From Methylorubrum populi (GTDB taxonomy: Bacteria > Pseudomonadota > Alphaproteobacteria > Rhizobiales > Beijerinckiaceae), in the NCBI RefSeq assembly GCF_002355515.1, contig NZ_AP014809.1:496001-560000 (forward strand): a stretch of 64,000 nt of DNA, in the 5' to 3' direction. Shown piece after piece: positions 44,478 to 53,447 of the stretch; position 1 is the first letter of the stretch; each line of letters begins with the position of its first letter. The position numbers and the translations under genes are program-made. The notes beneath the pieces are model-generated. The model saw only the letters and a program-made list of their open reading frames with translations. It did no database searches and was not told the DNA's origin.

Positions 44478-47400
44478 ATGCGCCTGAACATCTCCGCCTG
44501 GGCGATCCGCAATCCGATCGCACCCCTCGTCCTGTTCCTCGTGCTGGTGGTGCTCGGCCTCGTCAGCTTCCGGGGGCTCGCCGTCACCCGCATGCCCAAC
44601 GTGGACGTGCCGATCGTCTCGGTGACGATCACCCAGGGCGGCGCCGCCCCGTCCGAGCTCCAGACCCAGGTCACGAAATGGGTCGAGGACTCGATCGCCG
44701 GCGTGCGCGGCGTCAAGCACATCACCTCTGCGATCACCGAAGGCTCCTCCGTCACCACGGTGGAGTTTCGGCTTGAGGTGAACACCGACCGGGCCGTCAA
44801 CGACGTGAAGGATGCGATCTCGAAGATCCGCATCAATCTGCCCCGCACCATCGACGAGCCGATCATCCAGCGGGTCGAGATCACCGGCCTGCCGATCCTC
44901 ATCTACGGCGTGAAATCGCCGGCGATGACGCCGGCCGACCTGTCGTGGTTCGTCGAGGATAAGGTCGCCCGCACGCTCCAGGGCGTGAAGGGCGTCGGCG
45001 GCGTCGAGCGCGTCGGCGGCGTCGCCCGCGAGATCCGCATCACGCCGCTGCCCGACCGGCTGCTGGCGCTCGGCATCACCGCGGCCGACGTCAACCGGCA
45101 GGTCCGTGTCACCTCCGCCGATCTGGCGGGCGGGCGCGGCGAGGTCGGTGGACGCGAGCAATCGATCCGGACGCTCGCCGCCTCGCGCACCATCCGCGAC
45201 CTGAAGGCCACCTCCATCGTCCTGCCCGGCGGGCGCAAGGTGCGCCTCGACGATCTCGCCACGGTCGAGGATTCGATCGAGGAGCCGCGCACCTTCGCCC
45301 GCTTCAACGGCGAGCCCGTCGTCGCCTTCTCGGTCTCCCGCGGCTCGGGCGCGAGCGATGCCGAGGTTGCGGCCGCCGTCGAGAAGAAGATCGGCGAGTT
45401 CGCCGAGAGCTACCCCGACATCGAGTTCAAGGAGATCGATTCCTCGGTCGCGGCGACGCGGGGCAGCTACGCCTCGGCGATGCACACGCTGATGGAGGGC
45501 GCCGCGCTCGCCGTGATCGTGGTGTTCCTGTTCCTGCGCGACTGGCGTGCCACGCTGATCGCCGCCGTGGCCCTGCCGCTCTCGGTCCTTCCGACCTTCT
45601 GGGCGATGGACGCGCTCGGCTTCACCCTCAACGGCATCAGCCTGCTCGCGATCACGCTCGTGACCGGCATCCTCGTCGACGACGCCATCGTCGAGATCGA
45701 GAACGTCGTGCGCCACATGCGGCTCGGCAAATCACCCTACCGCGCCTCGATCGAGGGCGCCGACGAGATCGGGCTCGCGGTCATCGCCATCACCGCGACC
45801 TTGATCGCGGTCTTCGCCCCCGTCTCCTTCATGGGCGGCATCGCCGGGCGCTACTTCATCCAGTTCGGCCTCACCATCGCCGTGTCGGTGTTCATGTCGC
45901 TGCTGGTGGCGCGGCTGATCACGCCGTTGCTCGCCGCCTACTTCCTGCGCGACCACGGCCACGCCGAGGAGCGCGAGGGCCCGATCATGCGCGCCTATAC
46001 CCGCCTCGTCGGCTGGTCGGTGCGCCACAAGTGGATCACCCTGATGGCCGGGCTGGCGCTGTTTGCCGGCTCGATCGTCTCGACCAAGCTGCTGCCCTCG
46101 GGCTTCATTCCGAAGCAGGACAACGCCCGCACCCTGTTCATGATCGAGCTGGCGCCGGGCGCCCGGCTCCCCGACACCATCGCGGTCGCCGACCGCGTGG
46201 TCGAGCGCATCCGCGCCCTGCCCGAGGTCACCTCGGTCTTCGTCGACGGCGGGCGGCAGGCCGGCGGCAAGAAGGAGACGCGGCTCGCCACGCTGATCGT
46301 GAACCTGAGCCCGAAGAGCGAGCGGGCGAAGCGGCAATGGACCATCGAGTCCGAGATCGCCGGCCTGCTGGCGGAGGAGCCCGACATCCGCTCCTGGACC
46401 CTGCGGGAGAGCGGCCAGCGCGACCTCGCCCTCGTCGTCAGCGGCCCCGACGTCGATGTGGTGACGGAGGTCGCCGCGCGGCTCCAGCGCGACATGGCCG
46501 CGATCCCGCACCTCGTCTCCGTGATGTCCACGGCGCCGCTGAACCGCACCGAGGTGCGCATCCGCCCGAAGGAAGGCGCGGCCGCCGATCTCGGCGTCTC
46601 GACCGATGTCATCGCCGAGACGGTGCGGGTCGGCACCATCGGCGACATCGGCATCAACCTCGCCAAGTTCAACGCCAAGGACCGGCAGGTGCCGATCCGG
46701 GTGCAGCTTCCCGAGAGCAGCCGCGGCGCGGTCTCACGGCTTGAGAACCTCAAGGTGCCGGCCAAGAACGGGACGGCGGTGCCGCTCGCGGCGGTGGCCG
46801 ACATCGAGCTCGACCAGGGCCCCGGCGCCATCGAGCGCTACGACCGCGCCGTGCGCGTCGCGGTCGAGGCCAACATGGAAGGCTCCGACGCGCTCGGCTC
46901 GCTGATCGAGCAGGCGCTCGCCACGCCGACGGCCAAGAACCTGCCGCCGGGGGTCACCATCCGCCAGACCGGCGATGCCGAGATCATGCAGGAGGTCTTT
47001 TCCGGCTTCCTCATGGCCATGGGCGCCGGCATCATGATGGTCTACGCCGTGCTGGTGCTGCTGTTCGGCTCGTTCCTGCAGCCGCTCACCATCCTGTTCT
47101 CGCTGCCGCTCTCCATCGGCGGGGCGATCCTCGGCCTGCTGATCTGCCACATGCCGATCTCGATGCCGGTCGTCATCGGCATCCTGATGCTGATGGGTCT
47201 GGTGACGAAGAACGCGATCATGCTCGTGGACTTCGCCGTCGAGGAGATGCGCGCGGGCGTCGACCGCGTCACGGCGATCGTCGATGCCGGGCGTAAGCGG
47301 GCCCGGCCGATCGTGATGACCACCATCGCCATGGCCGCCGGCATGGTGCCCTCGGCGCTGGCGCTCGGCATCGGCGGCGAGTTCCGCGCGCCGATGGCAG

Positions 47401-47573
47401 TGGCGGTAATCGCCGGGCTGATCGTCTCGACGCTGCTCTCCCTGGTCTTCGTGCCGGCGGTGTTCCTGCTGATGGACAGCCTCGGCAACGGGCTCGGGCG
47501 CCTGCTCGGCCGCTTCGTTGGACCGCGCGACGAGCCGGGTGATACGCCTGCCCCGGCGGCGCATCACGGATAG
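44478..47573 (+). CDS. RND efflux transporter permease
   Basis: The 1031-residue pump is full length for the AcrB/MdtB superfamily: two sets of six helices with large periplasmic loops. GILVDDAIVEIENVV holds the two Asp residues of helix 4 that carry protons, and FMGGIAGRYFIQFGLTI and GLVTKNAIMLVDFA are typical core motifs. The N-terminus ISAWAIRNPIAPLVLF fits. Drug-type rather than metal-type substrates are likely but not certain. It starts 51 bases after the adaptor and is followed by a strong terminator at 47649. Confidence 0.93.
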   Translation: MRLNISAWAIRNPIAPLVLFLVLVVLGLVSFRGLAVTRMPNVDVPIVSVTITQGGAAPSELQTQVTKWVEDSIAGVRGVKHITSAITEGSSVTTVEFRLEVNTDRAVNDVKDAISKIRINLPRTIDEPIIQRVEITGLPILIYGVKSPAMTPADLSWFVEDKVARTLQGVKGVGGVERVGGVAREIRITPLPDRLLALGITAADVNRQVRVTSADLAGGRGEVGGREQSIRTLAASRTIRDLKATSIVLPGGRKVRLDDLATVEDSIEEPRTFARFNGEPVVAFSVSRGSGASDAEVAAAVEKKIGEFAESYPDIEFKEIDSSVAATRGSYASAMHTLMEGAALAVIVVFLFLRDWRATLIAAVALPLSVLPTFWAMDALGFTLNGISLLAITLVTGILVDDAIVEIENVVRHMRLGKSPYRASIEGADEIGLAVIAITATLIAVFAPVSFMGGIAGRYFIQFGLTIAVSVFMSLLVARLITPLLAAYFLRDHGHAEEREGPIMRAYTRLVGWSVRHKWITLMAGLALFAGSIVSTKLLPSGFIPKQDNARTLFMIELAPGARLPDTIAVADRVVERIRALPEVTSVFVDGGRQAGGKKETRLATLIVNLSPKSERAKRQWTIESEIAGLLAEEPDIRSWTLRESGQRDLALVVSGPDVDVVTEVAARLQRDMAAIPHLVSVMSTAPLNRTEVRIRPKEGAAADLGVSTDVIAETVRVGTIGDIGINLAKFNAKDRQVPIRVQLPESSRGAVSRLENLKVPAKNGTAVPLAAVADIELDQGPGAIERYDRAVRVAVEANMEGSDALGSLIEQALATPTAKNLPPGVTIRQTGDAEIMQEVFSGFLMAMGAGIMMVYAVLVLLFGSFLQPLTILFSLPLSIGGAILGLLICHMPISMPVVIGILMLMGLVTKNAIMLVDFAVEEMRAGVDRVTAIVDAGRKRARPIVMTTIAMAAGMVPSALALGIGGEFRAPMAVAVIAGLIVSTLLSLVFVPAVFLLMDSLGNGLGRLLGRFVGPRDEPGDTPAPAAHHG

Positions 47574-47648
47574 GGTTCCCCTCGCATCGGCTCATCGATC
47601 CGCCGATGCCCTGCCATCGCGCTGCCTCCCTCGGAAGCGCGCGGTACG

Positions 47649-47696
47649 CCGGCCGGCCCGTGCACCGCCCCCTCGCATGGGCCGGCCGGTTGTTTT
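47649..47696 (+). terminator. Intrinsic terminator of the efflux operon
   Basis: CCGGCCGGCCC (47649-47659) and GGGCCGGCCGG (47679-47689) form a perfect 11-base-pair stem, followed by TTGTTTT. It lies 75 bases after the RND permease stop and points along the plus strand. The convergent DMT exporter gene ends 47 bases beyond it. Confidence 0.85.
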
Positions 47697-47742
47697 CAGC
47701 GGTCTACTCCCCCGCTCGGGCCGTTCGGCTCTGAGCCGACGC

Positions 47743-48702
47743 TCAGATGTCCCGCCCCTGATAGACCGCGGGATCCTCGCTGCGCCGCATTCCGACGCGC
47801 TCGAACACGCGACCGTCGATGGCGGCGAGGCCGCATCCGATGAGAACCATGCCGAGGTAGTGGCGCGGGTCGAGGTGCTCGCCCAGCACCGACGCGCCGA
47901 GGAGGATTGCCGAGACCGGGATCAGGAAGGTGACGAGCAGGAGGTTCGTCGCGCCCGCACTCGCCAGCAGCCGGAAGTAGAGGAGGTAGGCGAGCGCTGT
48001 GGACAGCGCCGCGATTCCGAGCACGGCCCCCCAGACCGACGGACCGGGTACCGCCAGGGTCCAGGGCCGATCGACGAGGAGCGCGACCGGCAGGAGCACG
48101 AGCGTCGACCCCGTGACCTGCCCCGTGGCCGTGGCGAGCGGAGAGATGCCCATGCGCCGGAAGCGCCGTCCGAAGATGCCGGCCAGAGCGTAGGACAGGG
48201 CCGCCCCGAGCACTGCGAGCTGCGCCGGCAGGTTGCTCCCGGCCTCGGCGAAGGCGCCCGCTCCGATCATGACGGACACGCCGCCGAGACCGACGAGCGC
48301 GCCCGCGAGCCTGTTGCCGGTCATCCGCTCCTCGGAAGTGAGCAGGTGGGCGACAACGACCGTGAAGAGCGGTGTCGTCGCATTGAGGATCGCCGCAAGT
48401 CCGGAAGCGATGTGGGTCTGGCCCCAGACGATGAGGCCGAAAGGCACGACGTTGTTGAGGATTCCCATGCCGAGAAAGGCCGCCCAGGCCTCGCGGCAGC
48501 GGGAGCGGTGAGGATCGGCGAAGGGAAGGATGAGATTGAGAATCAGCGCGGCGATCCCCACGCGCAGGACGACGAGGGTCAGCGGCGGCAGGGCGGAGAG
48601 TGCCACGCCCGTGAAGAAGAACGATCCGCCCCACAGCACGGACAGGCTGAGAAGCATTACCCATTCCGCGGCGGACATCGGACGGTTCACGGCAGTCGAC
48701 AT
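47743..48702 (-). CDS. EamA/DMT-family exporter
   Basis: The 319-residue protein has ten hydrophobic helices in two EamA repeats. The first starts VMLLSLSVLWGGSFFFTGVAL in part and carries PPLTLVVLRVGIAAL; the second includes LAVLGAALSYALAGIFGR and LTALAYLLYF-like STALAYLLYFRLLASAGA. Family members export amino acids, nucleotides or other small metabolites; the cargo is not predictable. ATG 48702 is supported by position relative to the first helix; the longer form from 48786 adds unlikely residues. Confidence 0.88.
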   Translation of the reverse strand: MSTAVNRPMSAAEWVMLLSLSVLWGGSFFFTGVALSALPPLTLVVLRVGIAALILNLILPFADPHRSRCREAWAAFLGMGILNNVVPFGLIVWGQTHIASGLAAILNATTPLFTVVVAHLLTSEERMTGNRLAGALVGLGGVSVMIGAGAFAEAGSNLPAQLAVLGAALSYALAGIFGRRFRRMGISPLATATGQVTGSTLVLLPVALLVDRPWTLAVPGPSVWGAVLGIAALSTALAYLLYFRLLASAGATNLLLVTFLIPVSAILLGASVLGEHLDPRHYLGMVLIGCGLAAIDGRVFERVGMRRSEDPAVYQGRDI

Positions 48703-48833
48703 GGCAGGGCTCCGGCAGGTGTGTCGATCCCTGCCTAAGGGCCTGCCGGAGAGCGTGCTTCCCGCTCCTTGCTCTCGAATCGCCATTGTGGGCCGGCGCG
48801 CCGGGACCGCACCCGCTGGATCGCCTCGGTCCG

Positions 48834-49901
48834 CTATCGCGACCGGTCGAGCAGGCCGGAGACCACGCGGGCGGTATAGTCGACCATCGGCACGATGCGG
48901 GAATAGTTGAGCCGCGTCGGACCGATCACGCCGACGACGCCGACGATCTTCTGGGCGCCGTCGCGGAAGGGCGCGGCGATCATCGAGGAGCCGGAAAGCG
49001 AGAACAGCTTGTTCTCCGAGCCGATGAAGATGCGCACGCCGTCGCCCTGCTCGGCCCGCGCTAGCAGCTCGATGACGTCCTTCTGAGTCTCGAGGTCGTT
49101 GAACAGCAGGCGGATGCGCTCGAGGTCTTCGGCGGCGCGGAGATCGTCGAGGAGATTGGCCTGCCCGCGCACGATGAGCTGGCGCGCCTCGGACGGGCCG
49201 ACGGTGGTCGCAAGTCCGGCATCGACCAGCCGTTCGGTCAAATCGTCGAGTTCGCGCTTCATCGCCGTGCGGCCGGCCTCGATGTCGGCGCGCAGGGCGT
49301 CCAGCGTCCGGCCGCGCAGGCGGGCATTGAGGAAGTTCGAGGCCTCCTGGAGCGCCCCCGCCGGCAGGCCCGGCGGCAGATCGACCAAGCGGTTCTCGAC
49401 CGTGCCATCGATCGAAACCAGAACCACGAGGGCTCGGTCGGCGTCGAGGCGGACGAACTCGACATGCTTGAGGCCGGCATCGACCTTCGTGGTCAGCACC
49501 ACGCCCGCGCCGCGGGAGATGCCCGACAGCAGCGAGGAGGCCTCCGCCAGCGCCGAATCGAAGGTGTGGCGCGAGGCGGCCGCCTGCATCTGCGCCTCGA
49601 TGCGCGCCTTCTCGGCGAGATCGACATCGCCGATCTCCATCATCGCGTCGACGAAGAAGCGCAGGCCGAGTTCGGTCGGCAGGCGCCCGGCCGAGGTGTG
49701 GGGTGCGAAGATGAGCCCGGAATGCTCCAGATCCGCCATCACGTTGCGGATCGAGGCCGGGGACAGGCTCATCGGCAGGATGCGCGCGAGGTTACGCGAT
49801 CCCACCGGCTCTCCGGTGGTGACGTAGCTCTCGACGATCTGCCGGAAGATTTCTCGGGAGCGCTCGTTGAGGGCGGAGAGCGCTTGGGGCTGCGGTTGCA
49901 C
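48834..49901 (-). CDS. hrcA: Heat-inducible transcription repressor HrcA
   Basis: The 355-residue protein matches HrcA throughout. [26 protein letters not shown] in part is the winged-helix N-terminus, [15 protein letters not shown] the recognition region, and [18 protein letters not shown] the hallmark loop. It represses groESL-type heat-shock genes through CIRCE elements and needs GroEL to stay active. The likely start is GTG 49901. Unusually, grpE is not next to it; an exporter gene is. The divergent neighbours rph-rdgB keep the common alphaproteobacterial order. No CIRCE is seen near hsp20, which instead uses an RNA thermometer. Confidence 0.95.
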   Translation of the reverse strand: MQPQPQALSALNERSREIFRQIVESYVTTGEPVGSRNLARILPMSLSPASIRNVMADLEHSGLIFAPHTSAGRLPTELGLRFFVDAMMEIGDVDLAEKARIEAQMQAAASRHTFDSALAEASSLLSGISRGAGVVLTTKVDAGLKHVEFVRLDADRALVVLVSIDGTVENRLVDLPPGLPAGALQEASNFLNARLRGRTLDALRADIEAGRTAMKRELDDLTERLVDAGLATTVGPSEARQLIVRGQANLLDDLRAAEDLERIRLLFNDLETQKDVIELLARAEQGDGVRIFIGSENKLFSLSGSSMIAAPFRDGAQKIVGVVGVIGPTRLNYSRIVPMVDYTARVVSGLLDRSR

Positions 49902-50169
49902 GATCGGCTGAACGGTTTCGATCTAGGGACACGAGAAAGCTGACGAATGATTGTGGGCGCTCAAGGGCCGCCGATCAATCCTCGCGCCGCGCGACATGAT
50001 CCTAGCGCCGCGCGACATGGCCGCCGGGACGGCCTCCGCTGCCGTCGATCGGCAAACGTGACCGCGGCAGGGATCATTCGGACCCCTCGGGTCGTTTCAC
50101 GGACGGGAACGCGCTCTCGAGCGGGATCCCGCGTATCCGTCACAACAAGCGATAAGGGAGCTCCCGACA

Positions 50170-50457
50170 GTGCTTACAGGCGCACGAAAGACCATGGTCA
50201 AGGCCGCCGCTCTGGCGATTGCGATGACCGGCCTCGGGCTCGCCTCGGCGCCCCGCGCCGCACAGGCCGCTCCGCTTCCGATTCAGACTGAGGCCGCCGC
50301 GCAGGCGGGCGACACGGTCGAACAGGCGCAGTACCGGCCGCACCATCGGCACTACCGCCGGCACTATCACCATCGCCGCCACTTCCACCGCCATCGCCAC
50401 TTCCACGGCCCGCGCCATCACCATCACCGCCATCACGGTCGTCACCGTCGCTGGTGA
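50170..50457 (+). CDS. Histidine-rich exported protein
   Basis: The 95-residue protein has a signal peptide ([23 protein letters not shown] in part) and a mature part of about 60 residues. The mature C-terminal half is almost only His, Arg, Phe and Tyr (such as [20 protein letters not shown]). Such tails bind Ni, Zn or Cu, or nucleic acids and acidic surfaces; which applies is unknown. AAGGGAG lies upstream of GTG 50170, and ATG 50194 would shorten the leader. A hairpin terminator follows 22 bases after the stop, so it forms its own unit. Confidence 0.7.
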   Translation: MLTGARKTMVKAAALAIAMTGLGLASAPRAAQAAPLPIQTEAAAQAGDTVEQAQYRPHHRHYRRHYHHRRHFHRHRHFHGPRHHHHRHHGRHRRW

Positions 50458-50479
50458 GCGGCCGATAGGGCATTGCAGG

Positions 50480-50512
50480 AGGCCGCCGTCGCCAGACGGC
50501 GGCCTCTCTCGT
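50480..50512 (+). terminator. Hairpin terminator after the histidine-rich gene
   Basis: AGGCCGCCGTC (50480-50490) pairs perfectly with GACGGCGGCCT (50495-50505) around GCCA, followed by the pyrimidine-rich CTCTCGTTTC. The T-run is weak, but the 11-base-pair stem is very stable. Confidence 0.65.
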
Positions 50513-50590
50513 TTCGGGGGGAAGCGGTTGCCGCGGGCGGCGGCAGCGCCTAAGAGGCCGGGCTTCGAATTTCGATACGGAGCTGAATGG

Positions 50591-51304
50591 ATGCGTCCCT
50601 CGAAGCGCGCGGCGGACGCGATGCGCGACGTCACGCTGGAGCGGGCGGTCGCCCGCTACGCGGAAGGCTCCTGCCTCGTCACCTTCGGCAATACCCGCGT
50701 GCTCTGCACCGCTTCGCTCGAAGAGCGCGGCCCGCCGTGGCTGCGCGGCTCCGGCAAGGGCTGGGTGACGGCGGAGTACGCCATGCTGCCCCGCGCCACC
50801 CACGAGCGCACCCGCCGCGAGGTCAATTCCGGCAAGCCGTCGGGCCGCACACAGGAGATCCAGCGCCTGATCGGCCGGAGCTTGCGCGCCGTCACCAACC
50901 TGCCGGCGCTGGGCGAGCGCCAGATCACCGTCGATTGCGACGTGATCCAGGCCGATGGCGGCACCCGCACCGCTTCGATCACCGGCGCCTGGGTGGCCCT
51001 GCACGATTGCTTTGCCTGGATGCGCGCCCGCTCGATCATCTCGGTCGATCCGCTGAAGGACCATGTCGCGGCGGTCTCCTGCGGCATCTACAAGGGTCAG
51101 CCTGTGCTCGACCTCGACTACGCCGAGGATTCGGCCGCCGAGACCGACGCCAACTTCGTCCTCACCGGCAAGGGCGGCATCGTCGAGGTGCAGGGCACCG
51201 CCGAGATGGAGCCCTTTTCGGAGGCGCAGTTCATCGAACTGCTCGGGCTGGCCAAGGGCGGCATCGCCAGCTTGGTCGAGCTGCAGCGGAAGGCCATCGC
51301 GTGA
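50591..51304 (+). CDS. rph: Ribonuclease PH
   Basis: The 237-residue phosphorolytic 3'-5' exoribonuclease trims tRNA precursors using phosphate. Family motifs are complete: [33 protein letters not shown] with [38 protein letters not shown] in part and [17 protein letters not shown] in part. SGRTQEIQR carries the Arg residues that bind phosphate. ATG 50591 gives the normal length. It is coupled to rdgB by a GTGA overlap and is divergent from hrcA. Confidence 0.97.
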   Translation: MRPSKRAADAMRDVTLERAVARYAEGSCLVTFGNTRVLCTASLEERGPPWLRGSGKGWVTAEYAMLPRATHERTRREVNSGKPSGRTQEIQRLIGRSLRAVTNLPALGERQITVDCDVIQADGGTRTASITGAWVALHDCFAWMRARSIISVDPLKDHVAAVSCGIYKGQPVLDLDYAEDSAAETDANFVLTGKGGIVEVQGTAEMEPFSEAQFIELLGLAKGGIASLVELQRKAIA

Positions 51305-51936
51305 GCGCGCACCGCATCCTCTCCGGCAAGGTCGTGATCGCGACCCACAATTCCGGCAAGCTCGTGGAGATGCGCGAGCTTCTGGCCCCCTTCGGCGTCG
51401 AGGCGGTCTCGGCCGGCGAACTCAGCCTGCCCGAGCCCGAGGAGACCGGCACGATGTTCTCCGAGAACGCGGCCATCAAGGCGCATGCTGCGGCCAAGGC
51501 CTCAGGCCTGCCGGCCTTTGCCGACGATTCCGGCCTGTGCGTCGACGCGCTGGACGGCGCGCCGGGCCTGTTCTCCGCCCGCTGGGCCGGCCCGACCAAG
51601 GACTTTTCCGGCGCCATGGCTCGGATCGCCGAGGAACTCGACCGGCGCGGCGCCACGAACCGGCGCGCGCATTTCGTCTCGGCCCTCGTCCTCGCCTGGC
51701 CCGACGGCCATAACGAACTGTTCGAGGGCCGCGTCTTCGGCGATCTGGTCGAGCCGCGCGGAAGCCTCGGCTTCGGCTACGATCCGATGTTCCGCCCCGA
51801 GGGCATGGACCGCACCTTCGGCGAGATCTCGTCCGAGGAGAAGCACGGCGTCGACTGGAAGAGCGGCAACGCCCTGTCGCACCGGGCGCGGGCCTTCGTG
51901 GACCTCGCGCGGGCCTGCCTGCGCCGGCCGGGCTGA
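51301..51936 (+). CDS. rdgB: dITP/XTP pyrophosphatase
   Basis: The 211-residue enzyme hydrolyses non-canonical purine nucleoside triphosphates (dITP, XTP) to monophosphates and protects DNA from their incorporation. [11 protein letters not shown] is the substrate-binding start, [12 protein letters not shown] contains the catalytic Asp, and [11 protein letters not shown] and ALSHRARAF complete the site. The start is GTG 51301, overlapping the rph stop by four bases. The rph-rdgB-hemW order is common in alphaproteobacteria. Confidence 0.96.
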   Translation: MSAHRILSGKVVIATHNSGKLVEMRELLAPFGVEAVSAGELSLPEPEETGTMFSENAAIKAHAAAKASGLPAFADDSGLCVDALDGAPGLFSARWAGPTKDFSGAMARIAEELDRRGATNRRAHFVSALVLAWPDGHNELFEGRVFGDLVEPRGSLGFGYDPMFRPEGMDRTFGEISSEEKHGVDWKSGNALSHRARAFVDLARACLRRPG

Positions 51937-51978
51937 GCTTTCGTTCGGAGGCCGGCACTTCTACATCCCACGCGCCGC

Positions 51979-52088
51979 CCTCATCCTGACGCGCCCGCGC
52001 CAGCGGGCCTCGAAGGATCTTCCTGATCCCGCACGCTTCCTGGAAGATCCTTCGAGGCTTCGCTTCCGCTCCGCACCTCAGGATGAGG
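51979..52088. repeat. Intergenic palindromic repeat element
   Basis: Nested inverted repeats fill the rdgB-hemW gap. CCTCATCCTGA (51979-51989) is the outer arm, matched by TCAGGATGAGG (52078-52088). CCTCGAAGGATCTTCC (52008-52023) is an inner arm, matched exactly by GGAAGATCCTTCGAGG (52042-52057). Similar CTTCGAGG...CCTCAGGATGAGG elements are scattered between genes in Methylobacterium and rhizobia. As RNA it would form a long hairpin. No T-run follows, so an effect on mRNA stability is more likely than termination. Confidence 0.75.
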
Positions 52089-52140
52089 CCAGAGGATCGG
52101 ACGAACGCACGGCCAGGACGCGCCGAGACAAGACAAGCCG

Positions 52141-53319
52141 ATGCCCCCCGCGACACCGCCCGACCATCCGACCCGCGACGCCGGGTTCGGCGTCTACCTG
52201 CACTGGCCGTTCTGCGCCGCGAAGTGCCCCTATTGCGACTTCAACAGCCACGTCCGCCACGCGGGCGTGGACCAGCCGCGGTTTCTGAAGGCCTTCCGTC
52301 GGGAGATCGCCCACGCCGCCGCGCTGGCGCCGGGGCGCACGGTCACCAGCATCTTTCTGGGCGGTGGCACGCCCTCGCTGATGGCGCCGGAGACGGTGGC
52401 GGGCCTGCTCGACGCGGTGGCCGGCGCCTGGGCCGTCGCGCCGGACGCCGAGGTGACGCTGGAGGCCAATCCCACCAGCGTCGAGGCGACGCGCTTTCGC
52501 GGTTACCGCGCGGCCGGGGTGAACCGCGTCTCGCTCGGCGTCCAGGCGCTCGATGACGGCGACCTCAAGCGGCTCGGGCGGCTGCACAGCGTGGAGGAGG
52601 CGCTATCCGCCGTCCGCACTGCGGCAGCCCATTTCGCGCGGTTCTCCTTCGACCTGATCTACGCCCGGCCGGATCAGACGCCCGAGGCCTGGGCCGCCGA
52701 GTTGCGCCGGGCCATCGCCTACGCGGCCGAACATCTCTCGCTCTACCAGCTCACCATCGAGCCCGGCACGCCGTTCTTCGGCCTCGCCGAGGCCGGCCGC
52801 CTCGTGCCGCCGGACGACGACGCCTCCCGCGCCCTCTACGACGTGACGCAGGAGATCTGCGAGGGCGCGGGGCTGCCGGCCTACGAGATCTCGAACCACG
52901 CGCGGCCCGGCGCGCAGTCGCGCCACAACCTGCTCTACTGGCGCTACGGTGAATATGCCGGCATCGGCCCTGGCGCCCACGGCCGCCTCGTCCTGCCGCA
53001 GGGCCGCACCGGCACGCTGACCGAGAAGGCCCCGGAAGGCTGGCTCTCCCGCGTCGAGCGCGAGGGTCACGGCATTGTCGAGACGGAAAGCCTGTCGCCC
53101 GAGGACCAGGGCGACGAATTCCTGATGATGGGACTGCGGCTGTCGGAGGGCATCGATCCAGCCCGCTACGCCGCGCTGAAGGGGCGTCCGCTCGATACCG
53201 GACGCCTCGACACGCTGGTGACGGACGGTCTCGTCGCCCGGCGTCCCGACGGCCGCATCGCCGCGACCGCCCGCGGTGCACCGGTGCTCAACGCTGTCGT
53301 CGCGGAGCTGGCGGGCTGA
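52141..53319 (+). CDS. hemW: Radical SAM haem chaperone HemW
   Basis: The 392-residue protein is related to HemN but is the HemW type: the cluster motif HWPFCAAKCPYCDFNSH has CX3CX2C without the further Cys of HemN. SIFLGGGTPSLM, SLGVQALDD, FDLIYARPDQT and YEISNHARPGAQSRHNLLYW in part follow. HemW delivers haem to acceptor proteins and is not a coproporphyrinogen oxidase. It lies 204 bases after rdgB with a palindromic repeat between. ATG 52141 fits the conserved GFGVYLHWPF start. Confidence 0.94.
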   Translation: MPPATPPDHPTRDAGFGVYLHWPFCAAKCPYCDFNSHVRHAGVDQPRFLKAFRREIAHAAALAPGRTVTSIFLGGGTPSLMAPETVAGLLDAVAGAWAVAPDAEVTLEANPTSVEATRFRGYRAAGVNRVSLGVQALDDGDLKRLGRLHSVEEALSAVRTAAAHFARFSFDLIYARPDQTPEAWAAELRRAIAYAAEHLSLYQLTIEPGTPFFGLAEAGRLVPPDDDASRALYDVTQEICEGAGLPAYEISNHARPGAQSRHNLLYWRYGEYAGIGPGAHGRLVLPQGRTGTLTEKAPEGWLSRVEREGHGIVETESLSPEDQGDEFLMMGLRLSEGIDPARYAALKGRPLDTGRLDTLVTDGLVARRPDGRIAATARGAPVLNAVVAELAG

Positions 53320-53447
53320 CCTTCCCGCCTGCACGACGTGATCGACGACCGTGTCGATGATGCTACGGCGCAGCGGCCGGCGTCACAACAATCTGCCATA
53401 GGGCCGCCGACCGATCGACCGGGCTAAAGCGGAACCGACCTCCGTGC

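Noticed and set aside
43857..45716. A 619-codon minus-strand open frame opposite the RND adaptor and permease
   Set aside because: It has Asp/Arg/Gly-rich composition typical of antisense frames and no known motif; the plus-strand genes are certain.
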